64,000 bases of DNA from Nocardia yamanashiensis NBRC 100130 (GCF_001613325.1 NZ_BDCD01000002.1:62001-126000), one strand, 5' to 3'. Numbered from the stretch's first letter, positions 18,595-27,488 are shown. Translations and numbers: made by a program. The notes: a model not told the origin generated them from the sequence alone.

Positions 18595-18623
18595 TTGACC
18601 CGGGCAGGTTCCTGCACTTATAT
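18595..18623 (+). promoter_or_regulatory. Promoter with internal palindrome upstream of the SDR gene
   Basis: A -35 box TTGACC (18595-18600) and a -10 box TTATAT (18618-18623) are separated by 17 bp. The spacer contains the palindrome GCAGGTTCCTGC (18604-18615). A repressor bound there would sit between the two promoter boxes; the divergent TetR protein is the obvious candidate. Confidence 0.6.
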
Positions 18624-18654
18624 CGAGGCCGGAAACCAGAGCGTAAGGAGAGTC

Positions 18655-19518
18655 ATGCCGGGAGTAACCGATCGGGTCGTCGTCGTCACGGGTGCGGGTG
18701 GTGGCCTGGGCCGCGAGTACGCCAAGCTGCTGGCCAGTGAGGGCGCGCTGGTCGTGGTGAACGACCTGGGCGGCGCGCGCGACGGCTCGGGTGCGGGCAC
18801 CGCCATGGCCGATGCCGTGGTCGAGGAGATCCGCGCCGCCGGCGGTACGGCGGTCGCCAACTACGACAGCGTCGCCACCGAGGAAGGCGCGGCCGCGCTG
18901 ATCAAGACCGCGATCGACAATTTCGGGGCCGTGCACGGCGTGGTCAACAACGCGGGCATCCTGCGCGACACGTCCTTCCACAAGATGACCACCGACCAGT
19001 GGAACGCCGTCCAGCAGGTCCACCTGTCCGGCGGCTACCACGTCACCCGCGCCGCCTGGCCGTACTTCCGCGAACAGGGCTTCGGCCGCGTCGTGGTGGC
19101 CACCTCCACCTCCGGCCTCTACGGCAACTTCGGCCAAGCCAACTACGGCGCCGCCAAACTCGGCCTGGTCGGCCTGATCAACACCCTGGCCATCGAGGGC
19201 CGCAAATACGACATCACCGCGAACGCCGTCGCCCCCCTCGCCGCCACCCGCATGACCGCCGACATCGCCCCCGCCGAGGTCCTGGAACACCTCGCCCCCG
19301 CCCACGTGGCCCCCGTCGTCGGCTACCTGGTCAGCGAGGAATGCACCGACACCGCCACCGTCCTGGTCGTCGGCGGCGGCTCCGTCCAGCGCGTCCAGCT
19401 CTTCGCCAACAAGCCGGTCCTCTTCGCCCAGCCCCCCACCATCGACGAGGTAGCGGCGAACTGGGACCGCATCACCGACATGACCGACGCCGAACCGGGC
19501 CGCAACCCCCTCGGCTGA
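18655..19518 (+). CDS. Short-chain dehydrogenase, MFE-2/HSD17B4-like
   Basis: A 287-residue NAD(P)-dependent oxidoreductase. The cofactor loop is TGAGGGLGREYAKLLA and the catalytic set is Ser (STSGLYGNFG), Tyr and Lys (NYGAAKLG). The VVVNDLGGARDGSG insert after beta-2 is typical of the (3R)-hydroxyacyl-CoA dehydrogenase domain of peroxisomal multifunctional enzyme type 2 and its actinobacterial homologues. It probably oxidises 3-hydroxyacyl-CoA or steroid substrates. ATG 18655 has AAGGAG just upstream; the longer frame from 18595 has none. Confidence 0.88.
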   Translation: MPGVTDRVVVVTGAGGGLGREYAKLLASEGALVVVNDLGGARDGSGAGTAMADAVVEEIRAAGGTAVANYDSVATEEGAAALIKTAIDNFGAVHGVVNNAGILRDTSFHKMTTDQWNAVQQVHLSGGYHVTRAAWPYFREQGFGRVVVATSTSGLYGNFGQANYGAAKLGLVGLINTLAIEGRKYDITANAVAPLAATRMTADIAPAEVLEHLAPAHVAPVVGYLVSEECTDTATVLVVGGGSVQRVQLFANKPVLFAQPPTIDEVAANWDRITDMTDAEPGRNPLG

Positions 19519-19566
19519 GAAGCCTTGGAGCGCTGCGCTTTCCGCAGCGCTCCAAGCTCGCGGGAG

Positions 19567-19758
19567 CTACCCCCGCCAAATCCCGCTGTCGATGAATTCA
19601 CTCCACGCAGCGGCCGGAAAGCTCAGAATCGGCCCAGCACCAAGATCTTTGGTGTCCCGCACCAGCGTGACTTCGGCATCGTGCCGAACCTCCACACACT
19701 GCTTCCCGGCGTCGGAGCGGCTCGATTTGTACCACTGACCCATGCTCGGCTTCGTCAC
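19567..19758 (-). CDS. DUF397 small protein
   Basis: A 63-residue protein with the DUF397 pattern: WYKSSRSDAGKQCVEV near the N-terminus and VRDTKD, then FPAAAWSEFI. DUF397 proteins almost always sit beside an XRE regulator of the DUF5753 type in actinobacteria, and such pairs affect development and antibiotic production in Streptomyces (WhiJ/abaA-like loci). The GTG at 19758 overlaps the regulator's stop (GTGA), favouring this start over ATG 19743. Confidence 0.9.
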   Translation of the reverse strand: MTKPSMGQWYKSSRSDAGKQCVEVRHDAEVTLVRDTKDLGAGPILSFPAAAWSEFIDSGIWRG

Positions 19759-20657
19759 GCCGCGTACTCCTTCGCCACTCGGTTCACCAGATCCCTGGTG
19801 CCCCCTGTCGCCAACGCTACCGCCCGCAGCCCCGCGATCGCCTGCTCGTATTGCGACACCTCGTCGTCGTGCTCGTGAAACACACTCCCGACCGCCCCTT
19901 CGGCGTAAATCACCGGCGGCAGCGTCATTCCACTCGTCCCGCGCGGCAACCGCAGCCAGGTGAACGCGTACATCTTGAGCCCCGGATGCGGCCCCGCGGC
20001 GAACGGAATCACGTGAACATCCACGTTGTCGCGCTCACCCGCCTCGATCAGCCACCGCATCTGCTCCGCCATGACCGGATCCGTCCCCGGCCGATTGCGC
20101 AACACCGCCTCGGACAAGAAGACCTCCAGCCGGAACTCCGGATCATCAAGCCGGGCTTGCCTTTTCGTGGTCAATTCGATCCGTCGCTCCAGATCCACGA
20201 TCGACAGCTCCGGCTCGTTGATCCGATCGATCGCGCGGCGATAATCCGGCGTCTGCAACAACCCCGGCACGATCACCGGCTGATGCGCGATGACCTGCTC
20301 GGCCACCCGCTCCAGCCGCAACAGCTTCTGCACATTCGGCGCGACCTGGTCCGAGTACGCCTTCCAGAATCCCTTCGAATTCCCCTGCGCCTTGGCGACT
20401 TTGTCCTCCGCCTGCACCTCCTGCCACAACTTCAACGCCTCGGACCGCTCTTCGGCTCCACAGCCGTAGAACTCGAGCAACCCGTTGATGTGCAGCGTGC
20501 CGAGCTTGGTCGGCAGCCCGTCCTCCAGCCGATCGAGAGCTTGCCGAGACACTTCGACGTGCAGGGCGGCGGCCGCCATAGCCGATCGCGGAGCCTGCTC
20601 CCGCAATCGCCGCATGAACCTTCCGAAATCCATTCGGGAAACAGTCAATCCGGCCAT
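19755..20657 (-). CDS. XRE-family regulator with DUF5753 domain
   Basis: A ~300-residue regulator. The N-terminal helix-turn-helix (about residues 12-70) is followed by the DUF5753 domain, marked by VPGLLQTPDYRRAI, RRIELTTKRQARL and VDVHVIPFAAGPHPGL. The DNA-binding region is weaker than the usual XRE consensus. ATG 20657 is chosen because GAGG lies 9 nt upstream and three related repeats lie just before it; ATG 20699 would place the first repeat at the start codon. It is co-translated with the DUF397 gene and divergent from a small membrane protein. Confidence 0.85.
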   Translation of the reverse strand: MAGLTVSRMDFGRFMRRLREQAPRSAMAAAALHVEVSRQALDRLEDGLPTKLGTLHINGLLEFYGCGAEERSEALKLWQEVQAEDKVAKAQGNSKGFWKAYSDQVAPNVQKLLRLERVAEQVIAHQPVIVPGLLQTPDYRRAIDRINEPELSIVDLERRIELTTKRQARLDDPEFRLEVFLSEAVLRNRPGTDPVMAEQMRWLIEAGERDNVDVHVIPFAAGPHPGLKMYAFTWLRLPRGTSGMTLPPVIYAEGAVGSVFHEHDDEVSQYEQAIAGLRAVALATGGTRDLVNRVAKEYAA

Positions 20658-20690
20658 TCTCGTTAGCCTCGCTATCTGGGATAGGCCCGT

Positions 20691-20740
20691 TGCGGACATG
20701 CCCTTTGCGGACCTCCATCATATTTCGGCGAATGTCCGCA
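20691..20740. promoter_or_regulatory. Candidate operator cluster between the XRE regulator and a 57-residue protein gene
   Basis: Three copies of the half-site TGCGGAC: at 20691-20697 and 20706-20712 in direct orientation (15 bp apart), and inverted as GTCCGCA at 20734-20740. The first and third extend to a perfect 9-bp inverted pair TGCGGACAT/ATGTCCGCA. The position between divergent genes fits autoregulation by the XRE protein. Confidence 0.6.
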
Positions 20741-20819
20741 GCGGGCACACTTTCACCGGATTCCAGGTGTCTACTTACAGGCAGCATCACTGGCGACGAG
20801 ATCCGCAAGGAGTGTCGTA

Positions 20820-20993
20820 ATGCCCTGGGAAGCATGGGTTTTAGGCGTTCTGCTCGTATTGGCCGTTTTCTTCGTGATCGGATCGGTGGCGGAAGACCTT
20901 CGCGCAAATCAGGATCCGTACACCCCCAGCTCGTACCCGTACATCAAGCGCTCCATCACAGCGCCCCGCACAGGACGGCATCGAATCAAATGA
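20820..20993 (+). CDS. 57-residue single-pass membrane protein
   Basis: A short gene with a strong AAGGAG (20807-20812) 7 nt before ATG 20820. The product begins MPWEAWVLGVLL and carries one hydrophobic helix at residues ~4-22, then an acidic turn (VAEDLRANQD), a Tyr/Pro-rich piece (YTPSSYPYIK) and a basic C-terminus. It has no recognised family. It is divergent from the XRE/DUF397 pair and shares their operator region, so it may belong to the same regulatory locus. Confidence 0.68.
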   Translation: MPWEAWVLGVLLVLAVFFVIGSVAEDLRANQDPYTPSSYPYIKRSITAPRTGRHRIK

Positions 20994-21208
20994 TCTCCGG
21001 TACTTTCTCCAGGATTTCGCATCGCGAGATCGCTGCTTCCAATATCCAGCTTCGTTACGAACGCGGTGTGCGAGAACTCCTCGATCGGCATCGCCATTGC
21101 ATTGCGGGGCAAGGTCATATTCGCCAATCTTGCAGCGCACGCCGGCAACTCGTGCTGATTGCGCGGCAGCGCAAGTGGCCGTTGTCTGCTCGCTACAACG
21201 ACGAGTAG
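20990..21208 (+). CDS. Possible 72-residue protein coupled to the small membrane gene
   Basis: ATG 20990 overlaps the stop of the 57-residue gene as ATGA and opens 72 codons. The first ~38 residues (MISGTFSRISHREI, then a YERGVRELLDRH segment) look protein-like; the rest is Arg/His/Cys-rich and unconvincing. Third codon positions are less GC-biased than in neighbours. An overlapping minus-strand frame is equally open. I list it only because of the coupling. Confidence 0.25.
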   Translation: MISGTFSRISHREIAASNIQLRYERGVRELLDRHRHCIAGQGHIRQSCSARRQLVLIARQRKWPLSARYNDE

Positions 21209-21212
21209 CGGT

Positions 21213-22091
21213 TCATGCCAGGACCATGACGGCGATGCCGGCGGTTACCGCGACAGTGGCGAGGATGCGGGCGCGGCCGAAGCCTTCCTTGAACCAGACC
21301 GCGCCGATGACGGCGACGAGGATGATGCTGGATTCGCGCATGGCGGCGATGGAGGCCAGGGCGCCGCGGGTTTGGGACCACAGGACCAGGCCGTAGGCGG
21401 TGACGCTGAGTGCGCCGCCGAGCAGGCCGATGTGCCAGACGGGGCGGAGTTGCGGCAGCAGGGACGGGCCGCGCCAGGCGAAGACCAGGATGGGCACGGT
21501 GATCTCGCCGAGCAGCATCAGCCAGGCGATGTAGCCGAGGGTGCTGTGCGATTGGCGGATTCCGATGCCGTCGACGACGGTGTAGGAGGCGATGATCAGG
21601 CCGGTGGCGATGGCCGCGCCGATGGCGGCGGGACGGATCGGGTTGGTGCGGTGGCCCCAGAAGACCAGGAACGCCAGGCCCATCGAGATGAGCAGGACCC
21701 CGGCGAGCTGGGCGAGGCGGGGTGTTTCGCCGAGGATCGTGGCCGCGACCAAGGCCACGACCAGCGGGGCGGTGCCGCGTGCCAGGGGATAGGTCTGGCT
21801 GAAATCACCGAATCGGTAGGCCAGCATGAGCAGGCCGTTGTAGAGGACGTGCAGTACGGAGGAGGCCGCGAGATACGGCCAGCTCGCCGAATCCGGCGGT
21901 GCGGCAAGCCATATCAGCGGCAGTGCGCACAGTGCGCAACCCAGCGGGACCAGGGTCATGGCGGCGACCTTGTCCGGGATCCAGTGGGCGATGGCATTCC
22001 AGCTGGCGTGCAACACCGCGGCTACGAGCGTGGCGATGACCACGGCGAGCGGAACGGCGGAGACGGCGGAGATGGACGACGCGAAAACCAT
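21213..22091 (-). CDS. EamA/DMT-family transporter
   Basis: A 292-residue inner-membrane carrier with about ten hydrophobic helices arranged as two five-helix EamA repeats (first ending near LVFWGH, second near the C-terminus). Typical segments are HASWNAIAHWIPDK in repeat one and RESSIILVAVIGAVWFKEGF in repeat two. The family exports amino acids, nucleosides or drugs; this member's substrate is unknown. It starts at ATG 22091 and has no same-strand neighbour close by. Confidence 0.86.
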   Translation of the reverse strand: MVFASSISAVSAVPLAVVIATLVAAVLHASWNAIAHWIPDKVAAMTLVPLGCALCALPLIWLAAPPDSASWPYLAASSVLHVLYNGLLMLAYRFGDFSQTYPLARGTAPLVVALVAATILGETPRLAQLAGVLLISMGLAFLVFWGHRTNPIRPAAIGAAIATGLIIASYTVVDGIGIRQSHSTLGYIAWLMLLGEITVPILVFAWRGPSLLPQLRPVWHIGLLGGALSVTAYGLVLWSQTRGALASIAAMRESSIILVAVIGAVWFKEGFGRARILATVAVTAGIAVMVLA

Positions 22092-22367
22092 TGCGGGACT
22101 CTCTAGTCGGTGCCCCGTTTCAGGGCAGCGTGATAGGAGTCCTCCAGGCTTTTATCCCGTCAGATGTCGGCGTCCGGCCCGTTGCCGGCCGCCGAGGCGT
22201 AGCTCGGTCCAGTCCACGCACACCTGATTGTGTTGTCGGTCGGGCGGTGTGCGCGCGGAACCCTATACGCTGTCGCCTCTGACCCTAGCGGTAACCGTGC
22301 GATTGCGCGAACGGTGATGTCTGATTGCCGCCAGCTCCCCGGGTGCGGCGTTCATAGCGTCGGAGTC

Positions 22368-23570
22368 ATGAAGACGGAACTGGTTAGCGTTGAACGGATT
22401 CCGGTGTTGCGGACGCCGGTGGTGTGGTTCATGGCTGTCGCCGCGGCGCTGGGGACCGCGAGTATCTATCCGCTGCAACCGGCTATCGCGGAAGTGGCGG
22501 GATCGCTGGGGGTATCGCTCGCGGAGGTGGGAGCGGCTCTCGCGTGTGGACCGGTCGGTTACATGCTGGGGCTGGCGCTGCTGGTGCCGCTGGTGGATCG
22601 GGTGCCGCCGCGGACCGTGGTGGCGGCGCAGTTCCTGGCATTGGGGATCGCACTGGCCGTTTCCGCGGCGGCCGGGTCGCCGTGGCTGCTCGGACTGTCC
22701 ATCGGCGTCATCGGGGCCGGGTCCTCGGTCGGTGCGCAATTGAGTTCGGTGGCAGGGCGATTCGCGGAGCCGGCGCGACGGGCCACGGTGCTGGGCGTGG
22801 TCACCGCGGGGATTTCGGCGGGGATCCTGCTGGGACGCATCGTGGGTGGATGGCTCGCCGACGCGATCGGCTGGCGCGGCATGCTGCTCCTGCTGGCGGT
22901 GGCGTGCGTGGTCGTCGCCGGCGCTGCGCGTGCGGTGCTGCCTGCCGAAGCGGGGGAGGACCGCACCGGCTATCTGGGGCTGCTGCGCGGACTGCCGGGT
23001 CTGTTCGTCCGGTTCCCGGTACTGCGGCTGGCGGCCGGACGCGGCATGTTGTGGTTCTTCTCGTTCTGCGCGATCTGGGCGGGGCTGGCGGTGGCCTTGT
23101 CCGAGCCGCCGTACTCCTACTCCGCCGAACGCATCGGCCTGTACGCCTGCGCCGGACTGCTGGGCATCGTGGCGACGCGCATCGCGGGTGCCTGGACCGA
23201 CCGGGTGGGCGCGCGCCGGGTGATCCTGACGGGCTTGGCCTTGGCGTTCGCGGCGACCGCGATCCTCGCGACCAGCCTCTCGAGCACCGTCGTCACGCTG
23301 CTGTGCCTGGGCCTGTTCGATGCCGGACTGTTCGCCGCGCAGGTCGCCAATCAGAGCACGGTGCTCGCCATCGACCCGGCCGCGACGGCGCGATTCAACA
23401 GCGCCTACATGCTGGTCTACTTCGTCGGCGGCAGCGCGGGCACCGCGTTCGGCGCGGCGGCGGTGCTCTGGTTCGGCTGGGCGGCAACGGCTCTCCTCGC
23501 CGCGGGCGCGATCGCTCTCGCCGCCGCTATCACCGTCTACGCGCGTGTCCCGCGAGCCGCTCAGAACTGA
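22368..23570 (+). CDS. MFS transporter
   Basis: A 400-residue major-facilitator permease with about 12 hydrophobic helices. The loop between helices 2 and 3 (LVDRVPPRTVV) and the helix-8/9 loop (AWTDRVGARRVI) carry the family's D-x3-R-type motif. It resembles small-molecule or drug efflux pumps. ATG 22368 with GGAG close upstream is chosen; the 46-residue upstream extension is out of character. The double-TetR gene starts 38 bp after its stop with a 20-bp palindrome between, so it may be regulated from there. Confidence 0.87.
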   Translation: MKTELVSVERIPVLRTPVVWFMAVAAALGTASIYPLQPAIAEVAGSLGVSLAEVGAALACGPVGYMLGLALLVPLVDRVPPRTVVAAQFLALGIALAVSAAAGSPWLLGLSIGVIGAGSSVGAQLSSVAGRFAEPARRATVLGVVTAGISAGILLGRIVGGWLADAIGWRGMLLLLAVACVVVAGAARAVLPAEAGEDRTGYLGLLRGLPGLFVRFPVLRLAAGRGMLWFFSFCAIWAGLAVALSEPPYSYSAERIGLYACAGLLGIVATRIAGAWTDRVGARRVILTGLALAFAATAILATSLSSTVVTLLCLGLFDAGLFAAQVANQSTVLAIDPAATARFNSAYMLVYFVGGSAGTAFGAAAVLWFGWAATALLAAGAIALAAAITVYARVPRAAQN

Positions 23571-23574
23571 GCCT

Positions 23575-23594
23575 ATCGGTATTCGAATACCGAT
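23575..23594. promoter_or_regulatory. Perfect 20-bp palindromic operator
   Basis: ATCGGTATTCGAATACCGAT reads the same on both strands, with no mismatch. It lies directly before a TATCTT -10-like element and the ATG at 23609, which would be nearly leaderless. This is the expected place and form for a TetR-family autoregulatory site. Confidence 0.75.
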
Positions 23595-23608
23595 GGTATC
23601 TTCGGCGC

Positions 23609-24916
23609 ATGGCACGCATGAGCCGACCGGAGAGCAAGGCCCGCACGCGCGACGATCTGGTGCGCACGGCCCGGGATCTGTTCATCGCCGATGGGCTGGA
23701 CCGGACGTCACTGGCTCAGGTGGCCGAGGCGGCCGGGTACTCCAAAGGCGCCGTCTACTCGAATTTCCGCGGTAAGAACGACCTCTGTCTGGAGGTTCTC
23801 GAGCTGATCCACGCCGAGAACCTCACGCGGATCAAGGAATTGCACGCCGCACCGGGGACGACCGAACAGCGGGTCGCGGCCGTGCGGGAGTGGGCGCGCA
23901 CCCGGGTCGAGGACGTCCGGTCCACCCGGCTGGAGTTCGAACTCAGCCTGGCCAGCCGGGACGACGCGCGATTGCGGGCCCAGCTGGCCGCCAACCTGGC
24001 CGCCCTGCGCGCCGCGATCGCCGAACTGCTGGCCTCGCTGCTGGGCGCACCCGGCTCGGAAAGCACTGCGCGAGCGGGAGAAGTGCTGTTCAGCACCGCT
24101 TACGGGGTGAGCATGCAGCGCGTGGTGGACGAGACCATCTCGGTCGATCTGATCGCCGATCTGATCCCGGCCCTGTTGGCGGCCACGGGCGCATCAGCTT
24201 CATTGAAAGACGTTCAAGAAGCCGCGGCCGCGGCTCGAACTGAAAAGTTTTCAAAGTCGAGACCGGTGAGCACCCGCAGCGACGAATCGCGTGCCGCGCT
24301 GGTGCATACCGCCCGTGCGGTCTTCGGCGTCAAACGCTTCGACGAGGTATCCACCACCGAGATCGCGCAGCGCGCCGGCACCGCCATCGGTTTGATCAAC
24401 TACCACTTCGGCGGCAAACGCGGCCTGTATCTCGCTGCGGCCGAAGCCGAATACACCGAGTTCTGGGACGCCCTGCAGGCCCTGCGCGGACCGGCGGTCG
24501 CCCGCCTCATCCAGGGCCTCGACCTCTACATCGACCACGCCGAAGCCGAAAACGGTTCCCCACTGGCGCTTTCGACCCGCGTCGCCGACCCGGAACTGCG
24601 CGCCCTGCATGAACAGCATTTCGACCGGCTCATCACCGCCATGCTGCAGGAAACCACCGGCGGCCTCGGAACCGCTCTGGCGCGCACCGCCGTATCCGGC
24701 TGGATGGCGTACGTGGAAGGCGCGGTCGCCGACTGGCTGCGCCACCGCGACCTCACCCGCGTCCAATTGCGCGAACTGCTGCTGGCCGGGCTGTTCTCGG
24801 CGGCGCAATCGGTGCTGGCCATGGACCCCACCACTCCACTGTCCTCCCGGGCGATCAACGCCCTGCTCGAACAAGTTCAACCCCAAGCCAATCGGATATC
24901 GGAGCACCACCAATGA
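23609..24916 (+). CDS. Tandem double-TetR regulator
   Basis: One continuous 435-residue frame carrying two complete TetR units. Unit 1 (residues ~1-205) has the helix-turn-helix LAQVAEAAGYSKGAVYSNFR; unit 2 (from ~222) has TEIAQRAGTAIGLINYHFGG and its own ligand domain. They are joined by a Ser/Lys-rich linker encoded by AT-richer DNA that still holds two inverted repeats, so it looks like two genes fused by loss of a stop. An internal GTG at 24266 could also start unit 2 alone. Its stop overlaps the SDR start (ATGA), forming an operon. Confidence 0.85.
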   Translation: MARMSRPESKARTRDDLVRTARDLFIADGLDRTSLAQVAEAAGYSKGAVYSNFRGKNDLCLEVLELIHAENLTRIKELHAAPGTTEQRVAAVREWARTRVEDVRSTRLEFELSLASRDDARLRAQLAANLAALRAAIAELLASLLGAPGSESTARAGEVLFSTAYGVSMQRVVDETISVDLIADLIPALLAATGASASLKDVQEAAAAARTEKFSKSRPVSTRSDESRAALVHTARAVFGVKRFDEVSTTEIAQRAGTAIGLINYHFGGKRGLYLAAAEAEYTEFWDALQALRGPAVARLIQGLDLYIDHAEAENGSPLALSTRVADPELRALHEQHFDRLITAMLQETTGGLGTALARTAVSGWMAYVEGAVADWLRHRDLTRVQLRELLLAGLFSAAQSVLAMDPTTPLSSRAINALLEQVQPQANRISEHHQ

Positions 24917-25854
24917 CCACGTCACTCGACGCCGGGCCCAATAACCGGCTCGCGGCCGGACCGCTGGGTCGCGGCATCGCCTGGCTCATCGGCCCACGCG
25001 GACTGAAGGATCCGGACCGGCTGCACCGCGAAGTACAGGGCAAGATCGCGGTCGTGACGGGGGCGTCCTACGGCCTCGGCGAAGCCACCTCGCGCATGCT
25101 GGCGGCCGCGGGGGCGACCGTGGTGCTGGGCGCGCGTTCGGTCGAACAGCTGGAGCTCATCGTTGCCGAGATCGAGGCGGAGGGCGGCCGGGCGGTCGCC
25201 ATCCCGCTGGATCTGGCATCCGAGGAATCCATCGAAGCCTTTGCCGCGCAGATCCTTTCGCGCTTCGGGCAGGTCGACTACCTGGTGCACAATGCGGGCA
25301 AGTCGCTGCGCCGGTCCATTCACCTGTCCTATGACCGGCCCAAGGATCTCAACAGCACCACCTCCGCCAACTACATCGGGCCGATGCGGTTGACCCTCGC
25401 GCTGCTGCCCGCCATGCGGGAGCGCGGGTGCGGGCACATCGTGAATGTGTCGACCGTGGCGGTCATGTTCCCGGTCGCCCCGAAATGGGGGTTCTATCTC
25501 TCGTCGAAGGCCGCGTTCGATATCTGGATGCGCGCGGTCGGTATGGAGGCACGGCCGGACGGGGTCACGCTGACCACACTGTATGCCGGATCCATGTTCA
25601 CGCGGATGAGCGCGCCGAGCGGGTGGATCTCGGCGCTGCCCGGGCAATCCGCGCGGGAGGCGGGATATGTGATCGCCAAGGCGATCGTGCGCAAACCGCG
25701 GGTGCTCGCGCCCGCTTACGGGCGGCCGTCGGCGGTGCTGGTGTCGTTGTTGCGGACGACCTTGGAGGTGCTCACCACCCAGCTGTACCGGTACCTCGGC
25801 GATACCCAGGCCTCGCTGGCGCGGATCGAGAAGGGGGATCGTAATGTCGCCTGA
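24913..25854 (+). CDS. Short-chain dehydrogenase/reductase
   Basis: A 313-residue SDR. A ~40-residue N-terminal extension precedes the Rossmann core; the cofactor loop is TGASYGLGEATSRML, the NAG motif is VHNAGKSL and the active site is Ser (NVSTVAV) with Tyr-Lys in YLSSKAAF. A C-terminal ~45 residues contains a hydrophobic helix (AVLVSLLRTTLEVL), suggesting membrane association. Overlaps with the double-TetR gene (4 bp) and the acyl-CoA synthetase gene (11 bp) show a tight operon, probably acting on a fatty acyl or lipid substrate. Confidence 0.88.
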   Translation: MTTSLDAGPNNRLAAGPLGRGIAWLIGPRGLKDPDRLHREVQGKIAVVTGASYGLGEATSRMLAAAGATVVLGARSVEQLELIVAEIEAEGGRAVAIPLDLASEESIEAFAAQILSRFGQVDYLVHNAGKSLRRSIHLSYDRPKDLNSTTSANYIGPMRLTLALLPAMRERGCGHIVNVSTVAVMFPVAPKWGFYLSSKAAFDIWMRAVGMEARPDGVTLTTLYAGSMFTRMSAPSGWISALPGQSAREAGYVIAKAIVRKPRVLAPAYGRPSAVLVSLLRTTLEVLTTQLYRYLGDTQASLARIEKGDRNVA

Positions 25855-27478
25855 GATCGCGGGATTCCGGTGGCGGGACGCGGTGGTTCCGCTGGTCGGA
25901 TCGGGTGCGTTGCGGCCGGTCGGCATCGGGGGAGCGGTACGGATCATCAAGTCGCTGTACCAGTTCGGGCCTTCCATGGCCATGGTGGTGGCATTGTCGG
26001 CGGCGCGCTATCCGCATCGGATCGCCATCGTGGACGAGCGCGGAGCGGTGAGTTACGCGGAGCTGCAAGCGCGTTCGGAGGCGATCGCCGCGGCACTGCA
26101 CGCCGTGCGGCCGGAGGCGCGGACGCTGGCCGTATTGTGCCGCAATCACCGGGGTTTCGTGGAGGCGGCGCTGGCGGGGGCCCAACTCGGTTGTGAGCTG
26201 GTGTTTCTCAATACCGACCTGCCCGCCGCGCAATTGACGCAGATTCTCGACCGGCATCGTCCCGACATTCTCGTGTACGACGAGGAATACCGGGAGATGG
26301 TGGCGGGCGCGCCCGAGGTGCACGTGCTGGCCTGGCAGGAGAACGCGTCCGGGCTGTCGCTGGATTCGCTTGCACGACAGTCGCATCCGGCCCCGCCGCC
26401 GGTGCGCGGACCGGTGAAGATCACGTTGCTGACCTCCGGCACCACGGGCTTGGCAAAGGGCGTGTCCCGGCCATTGCCGGCGAACGCCATCGCGGAGATG
26501 ACCGCCACCGCCATGTCGGCGACCCGGTTCAGCCGCCGCGATGTGCTGGTGGCCGCGCCGCCCTTCTTCCACGGTTTCGGTCTCGCGATTCTCATCGGGG
26601 GACTCGCGCTGGGCGCGACCGTGGTGATGCGCAGGCGATTCGACCCGTTGCAGACCCTGGCCGATATCGAACGCCACCGCGCCACCGTCCTCGTCGGCGT
26701 GCCCGTCATGCTGCAACGCCTGATGGCGGTCCCCGCCGCCCGCCGCCGCGAATTCGACACCCGCTCACTGCGTTTGGCGGTCACCGGCGCGGCGCCCATC
26801 TCCCCGGCGACGATCAGCGCGTTCATCGACGCCTTCGGCCCCATCCTGATCAACGGCTACGGTTCGACCGAAGCGGGCGTGGTGGCATTGGCGACCACCA
26901 CCGATCTGGCCGCCGCACCCAAGACCGTCGGCCGTCCCGCCATCGGGGTATCGGTGCGGATCCTGCGCGCCGACCGCACCCCCGCGCCGACCGGCGAGAC
27001 CGGCACCATTTTCGCCCGCGGCGGCATCGGCTATCACGGCTACGTAGCCGACCGGTCCTCCCCGACACCGACCAAGGAAGTGGTCGACGGTTACGTGAAC
27101 ACCGGCGACATGGGCCATTTCGACGCCGCCGGCCGGCTCTACATAGACGGCCGCGACGACGACATGATCGTCTCCGGCGGCGAGAACATCTACCCCAAAG
27201 AAGTCGAAGACGTCCTGGCCGACCACCCCGCCATCGCCGACGCAGTCGTAATAGGCGTCCCCGACCAGGAATACGGCCAGGTCCTCCGCGCCTACCTCGT
27301 TCCCGTGCTCGGTGTGGAGATCCCATCCGCCGATGCCCTCAAGTCGCATATCCGCGGCCGTCTCGAACGCTACAAGGTGCCGAAGGAATTCCTTGTGCTG
27401 GAAGAGATTCCACGCAATCCCAGCGGCAAGGTCCTGCGCCGCGAATTGGATGCCCGAGCCCGCCGCGCCGCCGGCTGA
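25844..27478 (+). CDS. Acyl-CoA synthetase (AMP-forming), FadD-like
   Basis: A 544-residue ANL-superfamily ligase activating a carboxylic acid through an acyl-AMP. Core motifs: LLTSGTTGLAKGV (P-loop), NGYGSTEAGV (A5), VNTGDMGHFD (A7), DDDMIVSGGENIYPKEVE (A8) and the catalytic Lys in NPSGKVLRREL. The substrate is probably a medium or long fatty acid, judged from neighbours rather than residues. It overlaps the SDR gene and belongs to the double-TetR operon. Confidence 0.9.
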   Translation: MSPEIAGFRWRDAVVPLVGSGALRPVGIGGAVRIIKSLYQFGPSMAMVVALSAARYPHRIAIVDERGAVSYAELQARSEAIAAALHAVRPEARTLAVLCRNHRGFVEAALAGAQLGCELVFLNTDLPAAQLTQILDRHRPDILVYDEEYREMVAGAPEVHVLAWQENASGLSLDSLARQSHPAPPPVRGPVKITLLTSGTTGLAKGVSRPLPANAIAEMTATAMSATRFSRRDVLVAAPPFFHGFGLAILIGGLALGATVVMRRRFDPLQTLADIERHRATVLVGVPVMLQRLMAVPAARRREFDTRSLRLAVTGAAPISPATISAFIDAFGPILINGYGSTEAGVVALATTTDLAAAPKTVGRPAIGVSVRILRADRTPAPTGETGTIFARGGIGYHGYVADRSSPTPTKEVVDGYVNTGDMGHFDAAGRLYIDGRDDDMIVSGGENIYPKEVEDVLADHPAIADAVVIGVPDQEYGQVLRAYLVPVLGVEIPSADALKSHIRGRLERYKVPKEFLVLEEIPRNPSGKVLRRELDARARRAAG

Positions 27479-27488
27479 ACTCCTCCCG

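Noticed and set aside
20909..21148. A 79-residue minus ORF overlapping the 57-residue membrane gene
   Set aside because: No ribosome site; the plus-strand gene has AAGGAG and a clear membrane helix.
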